DNA from: an uncultured Bacteroidota bacterium
Lineage (GTDB): Bacteria; Bacteroidota; Bacteroidia; Bacteroidales; WCHB1-69
NCBI GenBank assembly: GCA_902802755.1
Contig: CADCNH010000007.1
Coordinates: forward strand, 1 to 64,000
Direction: 5' to 3'
DNA length: 64,000 nucleotides
Shown: piece by piece, positions 44,506 to 52,358 of the stretch
Position numbering within the stretch: the stretch's first letter is position 1
Layout of the letters: each line of letters starts with the position of its first letter
Made by a program: the position numbers and the translations under genes
Notes under the pieces: model-generated
Database searches by the model: none
Told to the model about the DNA's origin: nothing
What the model saw: only the letters and a program-made list of their open reading frames with translations

Positions 44506-47358
44506 TTAATTGTTAATTGTTAATTCTTTTTCGGTGTATTCTTTCAAGTACTGGGCGGTATAGCCCACGCCTTTGCCCATCAGTTGCTCGGGGGTGCCTT
44601 TGGCGATAATTAATCCACCCTCCCGGCCGCCTTCTGGACCAAGGTCGATGATGTAATCCGCCATTTTGATGACATCCATATTATGCTCAATCACCACAAC
44701 GGTATTACCTTTATCTACCAATTGGTTCAGCACATCCATCAGAATGGAAATATCCTGAAAATGAAGTCCTGTGGTGGGTTCGTCAAGGATATATAAAGTT
44801 TTGCCTGTGTCTTTCTTCGATAATTCTGCGGCCAGTTTTACACGCTGGGCCTCACCGCCTGACAAGGTGGTGGAGGATTGTCCCAAACGCAGATAACCCA
44901 GACCGACTTCGTTCAAAGTTTTGATTTTTTGTACGATGGAAGGTATCTTGTCGAAAAAATCCAGGGCTTGTTCAATATCCATTTCCAGTACATCGCTGAT
45001 GGATTTGCCGCGATAGCGCACCTCCAAAGTTTCGGCATTGTATCGTTGTCCGTTGCAGGCGTCACATTTTACGTAAATATCTGGCAGAAAGTTCATTTCG
45101 ATGACTTTCATGCCAGCACCTTTGCATTCTTCGCAACGACCGCCAGACACATTGAAGGAGAAGCGACCGGACTTATAGCCACGAATCTTGGATTCCTGCA
45201 GGTTAGCATAGAGATTGCGAATATCATCAAACACGCCTACATAGGTAGCAGGATTGGAACGTGGTGTACGTCCAATGGGTTGCTGGTTGATTTCAATCAC
45301 TTTGTCAATATACTCTAAACCAAGTACTTCTTTGTATGCCAGCGGTTTCTTATCCGAACGGTAGAATCTTTGGTTGAGAATAGGATAAAGCGTGTCTGTA
45401 ATCAGTGAGGATTTGCCACTGCCGGACACACCTGTCACGCAAATCAAGGTAGAAAGCGGAAAATCGACGGTCACATTTTTCAGATTGTTGCCAGTCGCAC
45501 CGACGATGGTCAGTTTCTCACCACATCCTTTGCGTCTTTTGGCGGGCATTTGAATGCTCTTTTTACCATTCAGGTAATCGGCGGTCAGCGAGTCAGCTTT
45601 CAGGATTTCATCATAACTGCCAGCTGCCATCACTTGTCCTCCGTGTTCTCCGGCAAAAGGACCTATATCAACGATATAATCTGCTGCTTCCATCATATCG
45701 CGGTCATGTTCCACCACGATGACGGTATTGTTCAGGTCGCGCAATTGTTTCAGCGAGTCAATCAGTCGATGGTTATCTCTTTGGTGCAAGCCTATGCTCG
45801 GTTCATCCAGGATGTACAGCACATTCACCAATTGTGAGCTGATTTGTGTAGCCAGACGGATACGTTGTGCTTCACCGCCAGAAAGACTTTGAGAAGAGCG
45901 GTTCAACGACAGATAAGAGATACCCACATCGCACAAGAACTTCAGCCTTAGACGGATTTCCCGCAGCAATTCGTAGGCAATAGTGTTTCTTCTTTCATCT
46001 AAAAGTGAAGGACATTGATCAATCCAGCGGGCCAGTTCATCAATATCCATTTGGGCCAAATCGCTGATGCTCTTGTCTCCGATTTTGAAATAGCTGGCCT
46101 CTTTTTTCAGTCGTGTACCATGACATTCGGGACATTCCTTTTCTCCAATAAACTGATTCACCCACTTACGGATAGAAGCGGGTGCGGTTTCATAGTCGAT
46201 ATTACGCAAAAAGCTAATCACACCTTCGAAATGCACCTTCTGAGGCGACAGTCCGGCCACATCCCTTTTGACATACAGCGGGTCGCTCATGCCGTACAGA
46301 ATCTTATCCATGAACTGCTCGGGAATGTTTGAAATCGGGTCGGACAGCGAGAACTCGTATTTTTCGGCTAAGGCTTCCAGTTGTTTGAAAACGGGTGTGC
46401 TTTTATAAACGCCGATGGGGGCGATACCGCCTGCTTTGATGGACATGGACGGGTCGGGAATGATGCGAGACATCTCCAGTTCCGTGATATAACCCAAGCC
46501 ATTGCATTTAGGACAGGCTCCGTATGGAGAGTTGAAAGAGAAAGTGTTCGGTTCTGGTTCGGGATAGGAAATACCCGTGGTAGGGCACATCAGGAACTTG
46601 CTGTAGTTGAAGGTTTCACCAGTTTCATTGTCCAAAATGGAAATCACTCCTTTCCCATGTTTGAGTGCCTGGCGTAAACTGTTGACCAAACGCTGCTTGG
46701 AGCTTTCGCGCACCACAAGATGGTCAATCACCAGATCAATGTCATGAATCTGGTAACGGTTAAGCTGCATATTGAATTCGACGCTTTGGATTACCCCGTC
46801 GATACGGCATTTCACATAGCCCTGTTTGCGCACCGTTTCGAACAACTCTTTGTAATGACCTTTACGGCCTTTGACCAAAGGAGCCATCAGAGTGATGTCC
46901 TTGCCGTTGTATCGTTGCAGTAATAGTTCTATCAGTTCCTTTTCGGTATAGCGCACCATCTTCTCGCCCGTGTTGTACGAATAGGCATCGGCTACTCGGG
47001 CATATAAAAGACGCAGGAAATCGTATATTTCAGTGATGGTGCCCACCGTAGAGCGGGGATTCTTGTTGACGGTCTTCTGCTCGATAGAAATTACTGGATT
47101 TAATCCAGTAATCTTATCCACATCGGGGTGTTCCAGATTGCCGATGAATTGGCGAGCGTATGAGGAAAAGGTTTCCATATAGCGGCGTTGTCCTTCCGCA
47201 AAGATCGTGTCGAAAGCCAAGGAAGACTTGCCACTGCCGCTAAGTCCTGTGATGACGGTAAGCTGATGCTGAGGAATAGTCAGGGAGATATTCTTCAGGT
47301 TATTGACTCGTGCGCCAGTGATAACCAATTCATCTTCTTTATATTCCTGATTTTTCAT
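44506..47358 (-). CDS. uvrA: Excinuclease ABC subunit A
   Basis: The damage-recognition ATPase of nucleotide excision repair, 950 residues and complete. It has two ABC modules: Walker A GLSGSGKSSLAFDT and GVSGSGKSSLITDT, signatures LSGGEAQRIRLA and LSGGEAQRVKLA, and Walker B regions ILDEPSIGLHQRD and ILDEPTTGLHFQD. Zinc fingers are present (CPKCNGLG, CPECHGTR, CEECKGAGMK, CDACNGQRY). The last residues (LTINN) come from an AATTGTTAATTGTTAA repeat at the gene end. A TAAATTTG box lies upstream (47378-47385). Confidence 0.98.
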   Translation of the reverse strand: MKNQEYKEDELVITGARVNNLKNISLTIPQHQLTVITGLSGSGKSSLAFDTIFAEGQRRYMETFSSYARQFIGNLEHPDVDKITGLNPVISIEQKTVNKNPRSTVGTITEIYDFLRLLYARVADAYSYNTGEKMVRYTEKELIELLLQRYNGKDITLMAPLVKGRKGHYKELFETVRKQGYVKCRIDGVIQSVEFNMQLNRYQIHDIDLVIDHLVVRESSKQRLVNSLRQALKHGKGVISILDNETGETFNYSKFLMCPTTGISYPEPEPNTFSFNSPYGACPKCNGLGYITELEMSRIIPDPSMSIKAGGIAPIGVYKSTPVFKQLEALAEKYEFSLSDPISNIPEQFMDKILYGMSDPLYVKRDVAGLSPQKVHFEGVISFLRNIDYETAPASIRKWVNQFIGEKECPECHGTRLKKEASYFKIGDKSISDLAQMDIDELARWIDQCPSLLDERRNTIAYELLREIRLRLKFLCDVGISYLSLNRSSQSLSGGEAQRIRLATQISSQLVNVLYILDEPSIGLHQRDNHRLIDSLKQLRDLNNTVIVVEHDRDMMEAADYIVDIGPFAGEHGGQVMAAGSYDEILKADSLTADYLNGKKSIQMPAKRRKGCGEKLTIVGATGNNLKNVTVDFPLSTLICVTGVSGSGKSSLITDTLYPILNQRFYRSDKKPLAYKEVLGLEYIDKVIEINQQPIGRTPRSNPATYVGVFDDIRNLYANLQESKIRGYKSGRFSFNVSGGRCEECKGAGMKVIEMNFLPDIYVKCDACNGQRYNAETLEVRYRGKSISDVLEMDIEQALDFFDKIPSIVQKIKTLNEVGLGYLRLGQSSTTLSGGEAQRVKLAAELSKKDTGKTLYILDEPTTGLHFQDISILMDVLNQLVDKGNTVVVIEHNMDVIKMADYIIDLGPEGGREGGLIIAKGTPEQLMGKGVGYTAQYLKEYTEKELTINN

Positions 47359-47407
47359 TTCCTCAGATTTAAAAATGCAAATTTACACAAAATCTGCGAA
47401 TATTACA

Positions 47408-48475
47408 TCACTCATTGCTGACAATTATCCATTCGCGGAAGAAGGGGTCTTCTATCTCGTAACGGTCTGTGTATATAACATAGCCATCTTTCTGCATGCG
47501 TTTCAAGGCGCTATAGACTGTACTGGTGCGATAGTTGCCCGACTGTAACGACTTGCCTGATGAAAGTCGTTGCATAATCCACTTGTTAGTCCGGTTAAAA
47601 TTCATCCACAGTCGTTCATAGTCCAAACCGTGGGCTGTCACAATATGGTCAATAGCAGCCTTAAAGGGGTTCTTAATATCGGGTTGCAGTACGCCCACCT
47701 GCCAAACGTTGGCAGCCAACTGTTGCGAGTAATACGGATGGCACGAGGTGTAATCCAAGATACGGTCGGCTAAGTCTTCGCAACCATTGGAAAAACAGCT
47801 GGCTAGACGTTCCGACAAATAGCGGTGAAAGTCGTCACGGGGTAACTTCCCCAACCGCATCATCTCACCAAAGTGGTAAAAAGGCGACTTCTTGTTCTCG
47901 AAAATTTCCGTCATCATACTTTCCTGACTTCCCAACAAAATGTAGTTGATGTGCTTTTGATCCTGCATGATGGAACGTAACTGTTTGTCGAATTTTGGCG
48001 CAAGGTCGCAAATTTCCTGAAATTCATCCAGCACTACAATCATCCGGTTTTTCTCGGAATGAGCCTTCTCAATCAGAGTGAGTACATCTTCAAGCAGTAT
48101 TGTGCCATCTACACCCGGCTGGAACGACACATCCATTGAGCCTGTCATCGGATTGGTAGAGACCATAGGCACGACACGAAAATGGGTAATCAAATGCCTC
48201 ACACGCTCCATCGGATGCACTTTGAAAAACTCCCGAAGCAATTTGGACGAAAGGTCGGAGATTGACGTGACCTGCTGGAGATTTATCGTGATATGCTTGC
48301 GCTTGCTCTGCTTCAGAGCCTTCGCCACCACGCTACTTTTACCGAAACGACGAGGACTGATGAGTATTAGGTGGTTTGGACTCTTCACAAACTGGGTGAT
48401 ATAAGTCACCTCATTCACTCTGTCAGTGAAGTATTCTTCCTCCACGATAGTGCCGAATTTGAAAGGGTTTTCCAT
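47408..48475 (-). CDS. AAA/STAND-like ATPase (archaeal-ATPase family) with winged helix
   Basis: A 355-residue P-loop ATPase of the kind common in many copies in Bacteroidetes. Walker A lies in SPRRFGKSSVVAKAL (about 40-54) and Walker B is VVLDEFQEI (D150, E151). The GSQESMMTEIF segment resembles sensor 1. The C-terminal about 75 residues form a winged-helix-like domain (SALKRMQKDGYVIY). The frame is open upstream to 48586, but that stretch is two promoter copies and a leader, so I start at MENPFKFG. Function is unknown. Relatives are sometimes linked to mobile elements or defence. Confidence 0.8.
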   Translation of the reverse strand: MENPFKFGTIVEEEYFTDRVNEVTYITQFVKSPNHLILISPRRFGKSSVVAKALKQSKRKHITINLQQVTSISDLSSKLLREFFKVHPMERVRHLITHFRVVPMVSTNPMTGSMDVSFQPGVDGTILLEDVLTLIEKAHSEKNRMIVVLDEFQEICDLAPKFDKQLRSIMQDQKHINYILLGSQESMMTEIFENKKSPFYHFGEMMRLGKLPRDDFHRYLSERLASCFSNGCEDLADRILDYTSCHPYYSQQLAANVWQVGVLQPDIKNPFKAAIDHIVTAHGLDYERLWMNFNRTNKWIMQRLSSGKSLQSGNYRTSTVYSALKRMQKDGYVIYTDRYEIEDPFFREWIIVSNE

Positions 48476-48556
48476 ATTACGCATTTTTTCGTTACGAACT
48501 TTTTCGTAATTATCACGCTGCAAAAATACGAATAATATTGAAAACAGCAAATAATA
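48458..48556. repeat. 99-bp direct repeat, inner copy (ATPase 5' end and promoter)
   Basis: Identical over 99 bases to 50418-50516. Read on the minus strand it contains the distal promoter unit, a leader hairpin (TTACGAA/TTCGTAA, 48492-48509), the ATPase ATG and its first codons. A second tandem 36-bp promoter unit is attached just outside it (48557-48592). Confidence 0.95.
48521..48551 (-). promoter_or_regulatory. ATPase promoter P1
   Basis: Minus strand: TTTG (48548-48551), exactly 19 bases, TATTTTTG (48521-48528). Full match to the Bacteroidetes consensus. It forms part of a 36-bp unit (48521-48556) that is tandemly duplicated. Confidence 0.88.
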
Positions 48557-48587
48557 CAAAAATACGAATAATATTGAAAACAGCAAA
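48557..48587 (-). promoter_or_regulatory. ATPase promoter P2 (tandem copy)
   Basis: TTTG (48584-48587), 19 bases, TATTTTTG (48557-48564), in an exact second copy of the 36-bp unit. Two complete promoters in series therefore drive the ATPase gene. Confidence 0.85.
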
Positions 48588-48606
48588 TAATAAAATGAAA
48601 GTTAGA

Positions 48607-50406
48607 TTACCTCTCCCCTTCCTCTTCCTTTTCAGCTGTAAATTTTATGGGAATTTGGAAATAACAACGTATCGGCTTCCCGTCACTGTTTTTGCCAGGT
48701 TTCCATGCAGGCATTTGTTGCAATATCCGAATCACCTCCTCATCACATAAAGGATGAAAATGCTCTATAATGACAACCTCGTTGACACTACCATCCGTTT
48801 CTACTACAAATTGTGCAACCACCTTACCCGATAATCCTTTTGCCTTTACTTCTTCTGGGAATTGCATATTCCTGTTAAGATATGCATACAGCGAATCTAT
48901 TCCGCCTGGAAATTCAGGCATTTCATGTGCATACTGGTCAAGAAACATATCACCATAATCATCTTCCAACATTTCTTGTAGATGCAACTTCTGCATCAGC
49001 TTTAATTCTTCCTCGGTGAACGTGTTGTTGCCGAAGCGGTCGATAAAACCTTGTATTGCGACACTCTCATCGGGTGAAACAAAGCAAACCTTAAACCAGT
49101 CGTTTATAGATGGAACCATCCATTTATACGGACCTTTCACCAACATTTCCCCTTGCTCATTAATCAGCATTTTCTGCTGGTCAGCTGTTGTCACCGTCCC
49201 ATAACCACGACCTCCTTCCACTGGGCCGGCATATACGCATGGCACAATCAGCTGAAAATCACGATTAACAAAACCCCACTTACCGTTGCGCTTTACGGGA
49301 ATCATGGTAATATCATTTATCATATCTACGCAATCGTATAGAATTTCATCAAACTCACCTATTTTATTCCAATTACGGTCATAGATGGTACATGCTATGA
49401 TAATTTCTTCATCATCTAAAATTTCTTTTTGCTCAAAAATCGCTACAGATTCACCTGACGTGGAAGAAAAACTCAAATACGACTTGGCTAACACGTTTCC
49501 TTTCAAATCCATCAATTCCTCACTTCCGTCATCTAAAAGCTTTACTATTATATCCATTCCTTCCTCAAAATACATCCTCAGGGCATTTTGAAATGGAAAA
49601 ATAATATTACCTTTTGAATCCACCACACCCCATTTTCCGTCTTTTTTCACAGCGAAAAAACCATTATCATAATCATATATATCTTCATAAACGAAGGGAA
49701 TTGTTTCGTGACCTTTGGTGGAAATCACTCCATATAGGCTTTGCTTTTTTGCTTCAACAAAATGGTCTCCCAAGTAACGTAAGTGTGTATAAACGAATGG
49801 TATCATGATGTCGCCATGCTGGTTGACCGCACCCCATTTATCACTCTCTTCAATCAGAAAAAGATTGGGTTCGACAATCTCTACCCAATCATACTTGCAA
49901 GGCAAAATTATTCGGCCTGTAGAATCCACTACACCGTGTTTGCCAGCTGTGTCAGTCGTCACCACCATCCCATATTGAAAAAAATCGTCGCACTCCAGTG
50001 AACACCATGTCTCACCATTGTATATCTTCGGTATTACCCATTCCAAATGTCGGTTCATGAACCCCGCAAGATTATCTTTCATCACCATAATCAGGTTGGA
50101 GTGCTCTTGAAAGCGTATGCAGTCATATTCACACGGAAGTACGGTTTGTCCTTTATCGTCAATTATCCCATAAATAGACCAATATTCATGTTTCCAATAG
50201 TTGCCATATTCCGTTTGCATGTCTTTCTCCACCACCATCCAACCATGACGGTCGAAGTTCTCGAATCTGTTGTATTTCCGCAGGGAGTCGCCAAGCTGCT
50301 GCAAGCGGGCCTTGCTCTCATCAGGCGGCAACGGCTCAGTAGGCTTCAACTGCGCCCACGACAAGAACGGAAGGAGAAGCAATAACACTATTAGGAGGCG
50401 TTTCAT
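48607..50406 (-). CDS. WG-repeat protein with C-terminal TonB-type domain
   Basis: A 599-residue exported protein. The signal peptide is MKRLLIVLLLLLPFLSWAQ. About seven WG/KWG repeats follow (GIIDDKGQTVLPCEYD, GVVDSTGRIILPCKYDW, GVISTKGHETIPFVYED and others). The last about 95 residues are a TonB C-terminal domain (EFPGGIDSLYAYLNRNMQFP, then GKVVAQFVVETDGSV and MPAWKPGKNSDG). In other proteins that domain contacts outer-membrane transporters. Its start overlaps the stop of a ten-codon leader (MENPFKITQL) whose first codons copy the neighbouring ATPase gene. The gene is bracketed by a 99-bp direct repeat. Confidence 0.85.
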   Translation of the reverse strand: MKRLLIVLLLLLPFLSWAQLKPTEPLPPDESKARLQQLGDSLRKYNRFENFDRHGWMVVEKDMQTEYGNYWKHEYWSIYGIIDDKGQTVLPCEYDCIRFQEHSNLIMVMKDNLAGFMNRHLEWVIPKIYNGETWCSLECDDFFQYGMVVTTDTAGKHGVVDSTGRIILPCKYDWVEIVEPNLFLIEESDKWGAVNQHGDIMIPFVYTHLRYLGDHFVEAKKQSLYGVISTKGHETIPFVYEDIYDYDNGFFAVKKDGKWGVVDSKGNIIFPFQNALRMYFEEGMDIIVKLLDDGSEELMDLKGNVLAKSYLSFSSTSGESVAIFEQKEILDDEEIIIACTIYDRNWNKIGEFDEILYDCVDMINDITMIPVKRNGKWGFVNRDFQLIVPCVYAGPVEGGRGYGTVTTADQQKMLINEQGEMLVKGPYKWMVPSINDWFKVCFVSPDESVAIQGFIDRFGNNTFTEEELKLMQKLHLQEMLEDDYGDMFLDQYAHEMPEFPGGIDSLYAYLNRNMQFPEEVKAKGLSGKVVAQFVVETDGSVNEVVIIEHFHPLCDEEVIRILQQMPAWKPGKNSDGKPIRCYFQIPIKFTAEKEEEGER

Positions 50407-50417
50407 AATTGGGTGAT

Positions 50418-50516
50418 TTTGAAAGGGTTTTCCATATTACGCATTTTTTCGTTACGAACTTTTTCGTAATTATCACGCTGCAAAAATACGAATAATATTG
50501 AAAACAGCAAATAATA
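50418..50516. repeat. 99-bp direct repeat, outer copy (within the aroE 3' end)
   Basis: Same 99 bases as 48458-48556, including the ATPase start codon remnant, the hairpin (50452-50469) and one promoter unit. It encodes the last 13 residues and the stop of aroE on the minus strand and then serves as upstream region for the WG-repeat gene. Confidence 0.95.
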
Positions 50517-51339
50517 GTAGCATGGCCAGGCCGTTTTGGAAATGGGCTCCGTGCTCACGGCCATAGCGCAGAAAAAGCGTCTCCTCAGGATTGTAGATCA
50601 GGTCGAAGAGATAATGCTCTCTCCCAATAAGCGAATAGTCAATCGGCAGTAATTCCTCCGTATGGGGAAACATGCCCACGGGGGTAGCGTTAATCCATAA
50701 TGGGTGGTTTTTCAGCATATCCTTACTTAAATCAGAATAAGTTATGGTTTGCCCATCACGCTTACTTCGGGAGACAAAATAAAAATTGATGTGAAGTTGT
50801 TTTAGGGCGTGAGCCACTGCTTTGGCGGCACCGCCTGTGCCGAAAATTAGGGCTTTGCTTGGGAGAGTCCAGTTTTCTTGTATGAAAAAAGCTTTTTTGT
50901 TGATTTGTTGATTTGTTGATTTGTTGATTTGAAAGGTCCACCCTTCTTGCAGGCACTGGGCAAAAGCGGGTGCATCGGTGTTATAACCCTTCAAACGGTA
51001 ATCCTTCTCTATTAGTTGACAGTTGATAGTTGACAATTGACAGTTATCATTTTTGTCAGTATTTCTCTGTATTTTCACACAATTTACTGCCCTAATTTCA
51101 CGAGCAGCCTCATCTATTTCATCTAAATAAGGAATGATCTGCTCCTTGTAAGGAATAGTGACATTAAAACCCCACAAATCAGGGTGCTGCTCCAGCAGTT
51201 TGGGAAGCTGTTCAATAGCAGACAAGGGGAATGCCTCATAACTGTAATCCGTCAAGCCTTCCCGCTGGAATTTGTCCTTGAAGTATGCCGGGGAGAAGCT
51301 GTGTGTCAGAGGAAAACCAATTAAGCCAAAACGTTGCAT
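50473..51339 (-). CDS. aroE: Shikimate dehydrogenase with repeat insertions and replaced C-terminus
   Basis: Reduces 3-dehydroshikimate in aromatic amino-acid synthesis. THSFSP and GFNVTIPYKE (Lys65) are intact. So are GYNTDAPAF (Asp122), the cofactor loop FGTGGAAKA, and INATPVGM. Three oddities stand out. Residues about 98-110 (NCQLSTINCQLI) are an insertion made of an intergenic-type repeat. Residues about 136-149 (INKSTNQQINK) are a second one made of a 9-bp repeat. The last 13 residues come from the 99-bp repeat, so the family's GLxMLxxQA end reads NGLAMLLLFA, with Phe in place of the substrate-contacting Gln. The K-to-D spacing is 57, against 37 in E. coli AroE. Activity may be impaired, but the frame is open. 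Confidence 0.9.
   Translation of the reverse strand: MQRFGLIGFPLTHSFSPAYFKDKFQREGLTDYSYEAFPLSAIEQLPKLLEQHPDLWGFNVTIPYKEQIIPYLDEIDEAAREIRAVNCVKIQRNTDKNDNCQLSTINCQLIEKDYRLKGYNTDAPAFAQCLQEGWTFQINKSTNQQINKKAFFIQENWTLPSKALIFGTGGAAKAVAHALKQLHINFYFVSRSKRDGQTITYSDLSKDMLKNHPLWINATPVGMFPHTEELLPIDYSLIGREHYLFDLIYNPEETLFLRYGREHGAHFQNGLAMLLLFAVFNIIRIFAA
50481..50511 (-). promoter_or_regulatory. Captured promoter upstream of the WG-repeat gene
   Basis: TTTG (50508-50511), 19 bases, TATTTTTG (50481-50488), identical to the two ATPase promoters. It overlaps the last aroE codons and reads into the MENPFKITQL leader and the WG-repeat gene. Confidence 0.85.
50900..50933. repeat. 9-bp tandem repeat inside aroE
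   Basis: Almost four copies of TTGATTTGT, the same unit as at 18165-18195, inserted in frame in aroE. Minus-strand translation gives INKSTNQQINK. Confidence 0.85.
51014..51045. repeat. TTGACAGTTGA-type repeat inside aroE
   Basis: Interlaced TTGACAGTTGATAGTTGACA words inside aroE, translating on the minus strand as NCQLSTINCQLI. The same word family occurs in the gap between hydE and mnmA (about 55095-55125). Confidence 0.75.
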
Positions 51340-51450
51340 TACAGGTATCAGGTTACAAAATACAGTGTCCAGGGAATATAGGGTTAGGAAGGATAGAAGA
51401 TTAAGAATTACAGGATTACGGGATGATGAATTTTGAATTCTGAACTTTAA

Positions 51451-51492
51451 ATTCCCCTTCTATTAGAAGGGGTGCCCGAAGGGCGAGGTAGT
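51451..51492. repeat. CCCCTTCT hairpin repeat, copy 2
   Basis: Second copy of the element at 30606-30648, with three base differences over about 42 bases. It contains the CCCCTTCT/AGAAGGGG hairpin and GTGCCCGAAGGGC, and lies between aroE and the DedA gene. Confidence 0.8.
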
Positions 51493-51518
51493 GACGTAAA
51501 TGAAATTCAAAATTCAGG

Positions 51519-52358
51519 TTACATGTTACAAGTGTCAGATTTTGTTTTCTGTTCACTGACACCTGAAACCTGTCCCCTGTTTTTCTTTTTTAACCCTGAA
51601 TACAACAGATAGACAATGAACAAGACACCCAAAGCTAAGAGAATATATGACAGTTCATGGCTGTATTGGTTGATGAGGTCCTGTTTGCCATGGGCCACAT
51701 AACCCAAGATGGCCAGAATGATGTTCCAGGAGCCGGAACCCAAGATAGTATATAATGTGAAAGCTCCGATGTTCATCTTGGCCAAACCTGCAGGGATGGA
51801 GATCAGCTGGCGTATACCTGGTACCAGTCGTCCTATAAAAGTAGAAGAGTTACCGTGTTCGATGAAGTAGTTCTCAGCTTTTTTTACTTTTTCGCTGTCA
51901 AGCAATAAAAAGTGTCCTAATTTGCTATCGGCAAACCAATAAACAATAGGGCGACCCAAGAAACGCGACAGGTAATAGTTGATGAAAGCTCCTATCAACG
52001 CGCCCAAAGTGGCTACCAGGACGATCAATGCGATGTTGATGAAAGGTGAGTCTGTGAGATATAGTGTCGCATTATCTGGATTGCAGGCTTGATATGCTGC
52101 AGGTGGCACCACCACTTCCGAAGGGAAGGGTATGAAGGAGCTTTCCAGTGCCATCAACATGGTCACGGTTACATAATTGAGATGATGGTTGTACCAATCC
52201 ACCACACGGATTACCAAAGAACTTTCTTCGAGGGTATCAGTGGACGAGGACAGCTCGACCGTGGCAGGATCCTGAGGAGTGATGATGGTTTCGTTTTGTG
52301 CGTTCAGGAGGCAGCAAACCAGCATCAACATGAATAAAACACAATATTTCTTAATCAT
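51519..52358 (-). CDS. DedA-family membrane protein
   Basis: A 279-residue protein with a signal-like N-terminus (MIKKYCVLFMLMLVCCLLNA) and then the DedA core (about 55-260). The core has FIPFPSEVVVPPAAY, the amphipathic LSRFLGRPIVYWF, and GRLVPGIRQLISIPAGLAKMN with the conserved Arg residues. DedA proteins move undecaprenyl phosphate or phospholipids across the inner membrane. The C-terminal tail (GQVSGVSEQKTKSDTCNM) is encoded by a CAGGTTTCAGGTGTCAG-type repeat and is not part of the fold. Its start overlaps the TPR gene stop by four bases. Confidence 0.9.
   Translation of the reverse strand: MIKKYCVLFMLMLVCCLLNAQNETIITPQDPATVELSSSTDTLEESSLVIRVVDWYNHHLNYVTVTMLMALESSFIPFPSEVVVPPAAYQACNPDNATLYLTDSPFINIALIVLVATLGALIGAFINYYLSRFLGRPIVYWFADSKLGHFLLLDSEKVKKAENYFIEHGNSSTFIGRLVPGIRQLISIPAGLAKMNIGAFTLYTILGSGSWNIILAILGYVAHGKQDLINQYSHELSYILLALGVLFIVYLLYSGLKKKNRGQVSGVSEQKTKSDTCNM

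Noticed and set aside
48476-48586. N-terminal extension of the ATPase (MLFSILFVFLYYLLFSILFV...)
   Set aside because: The apparent hydrophobic repeat is the translation of the two tandem promoter units. The true start is at 48475.
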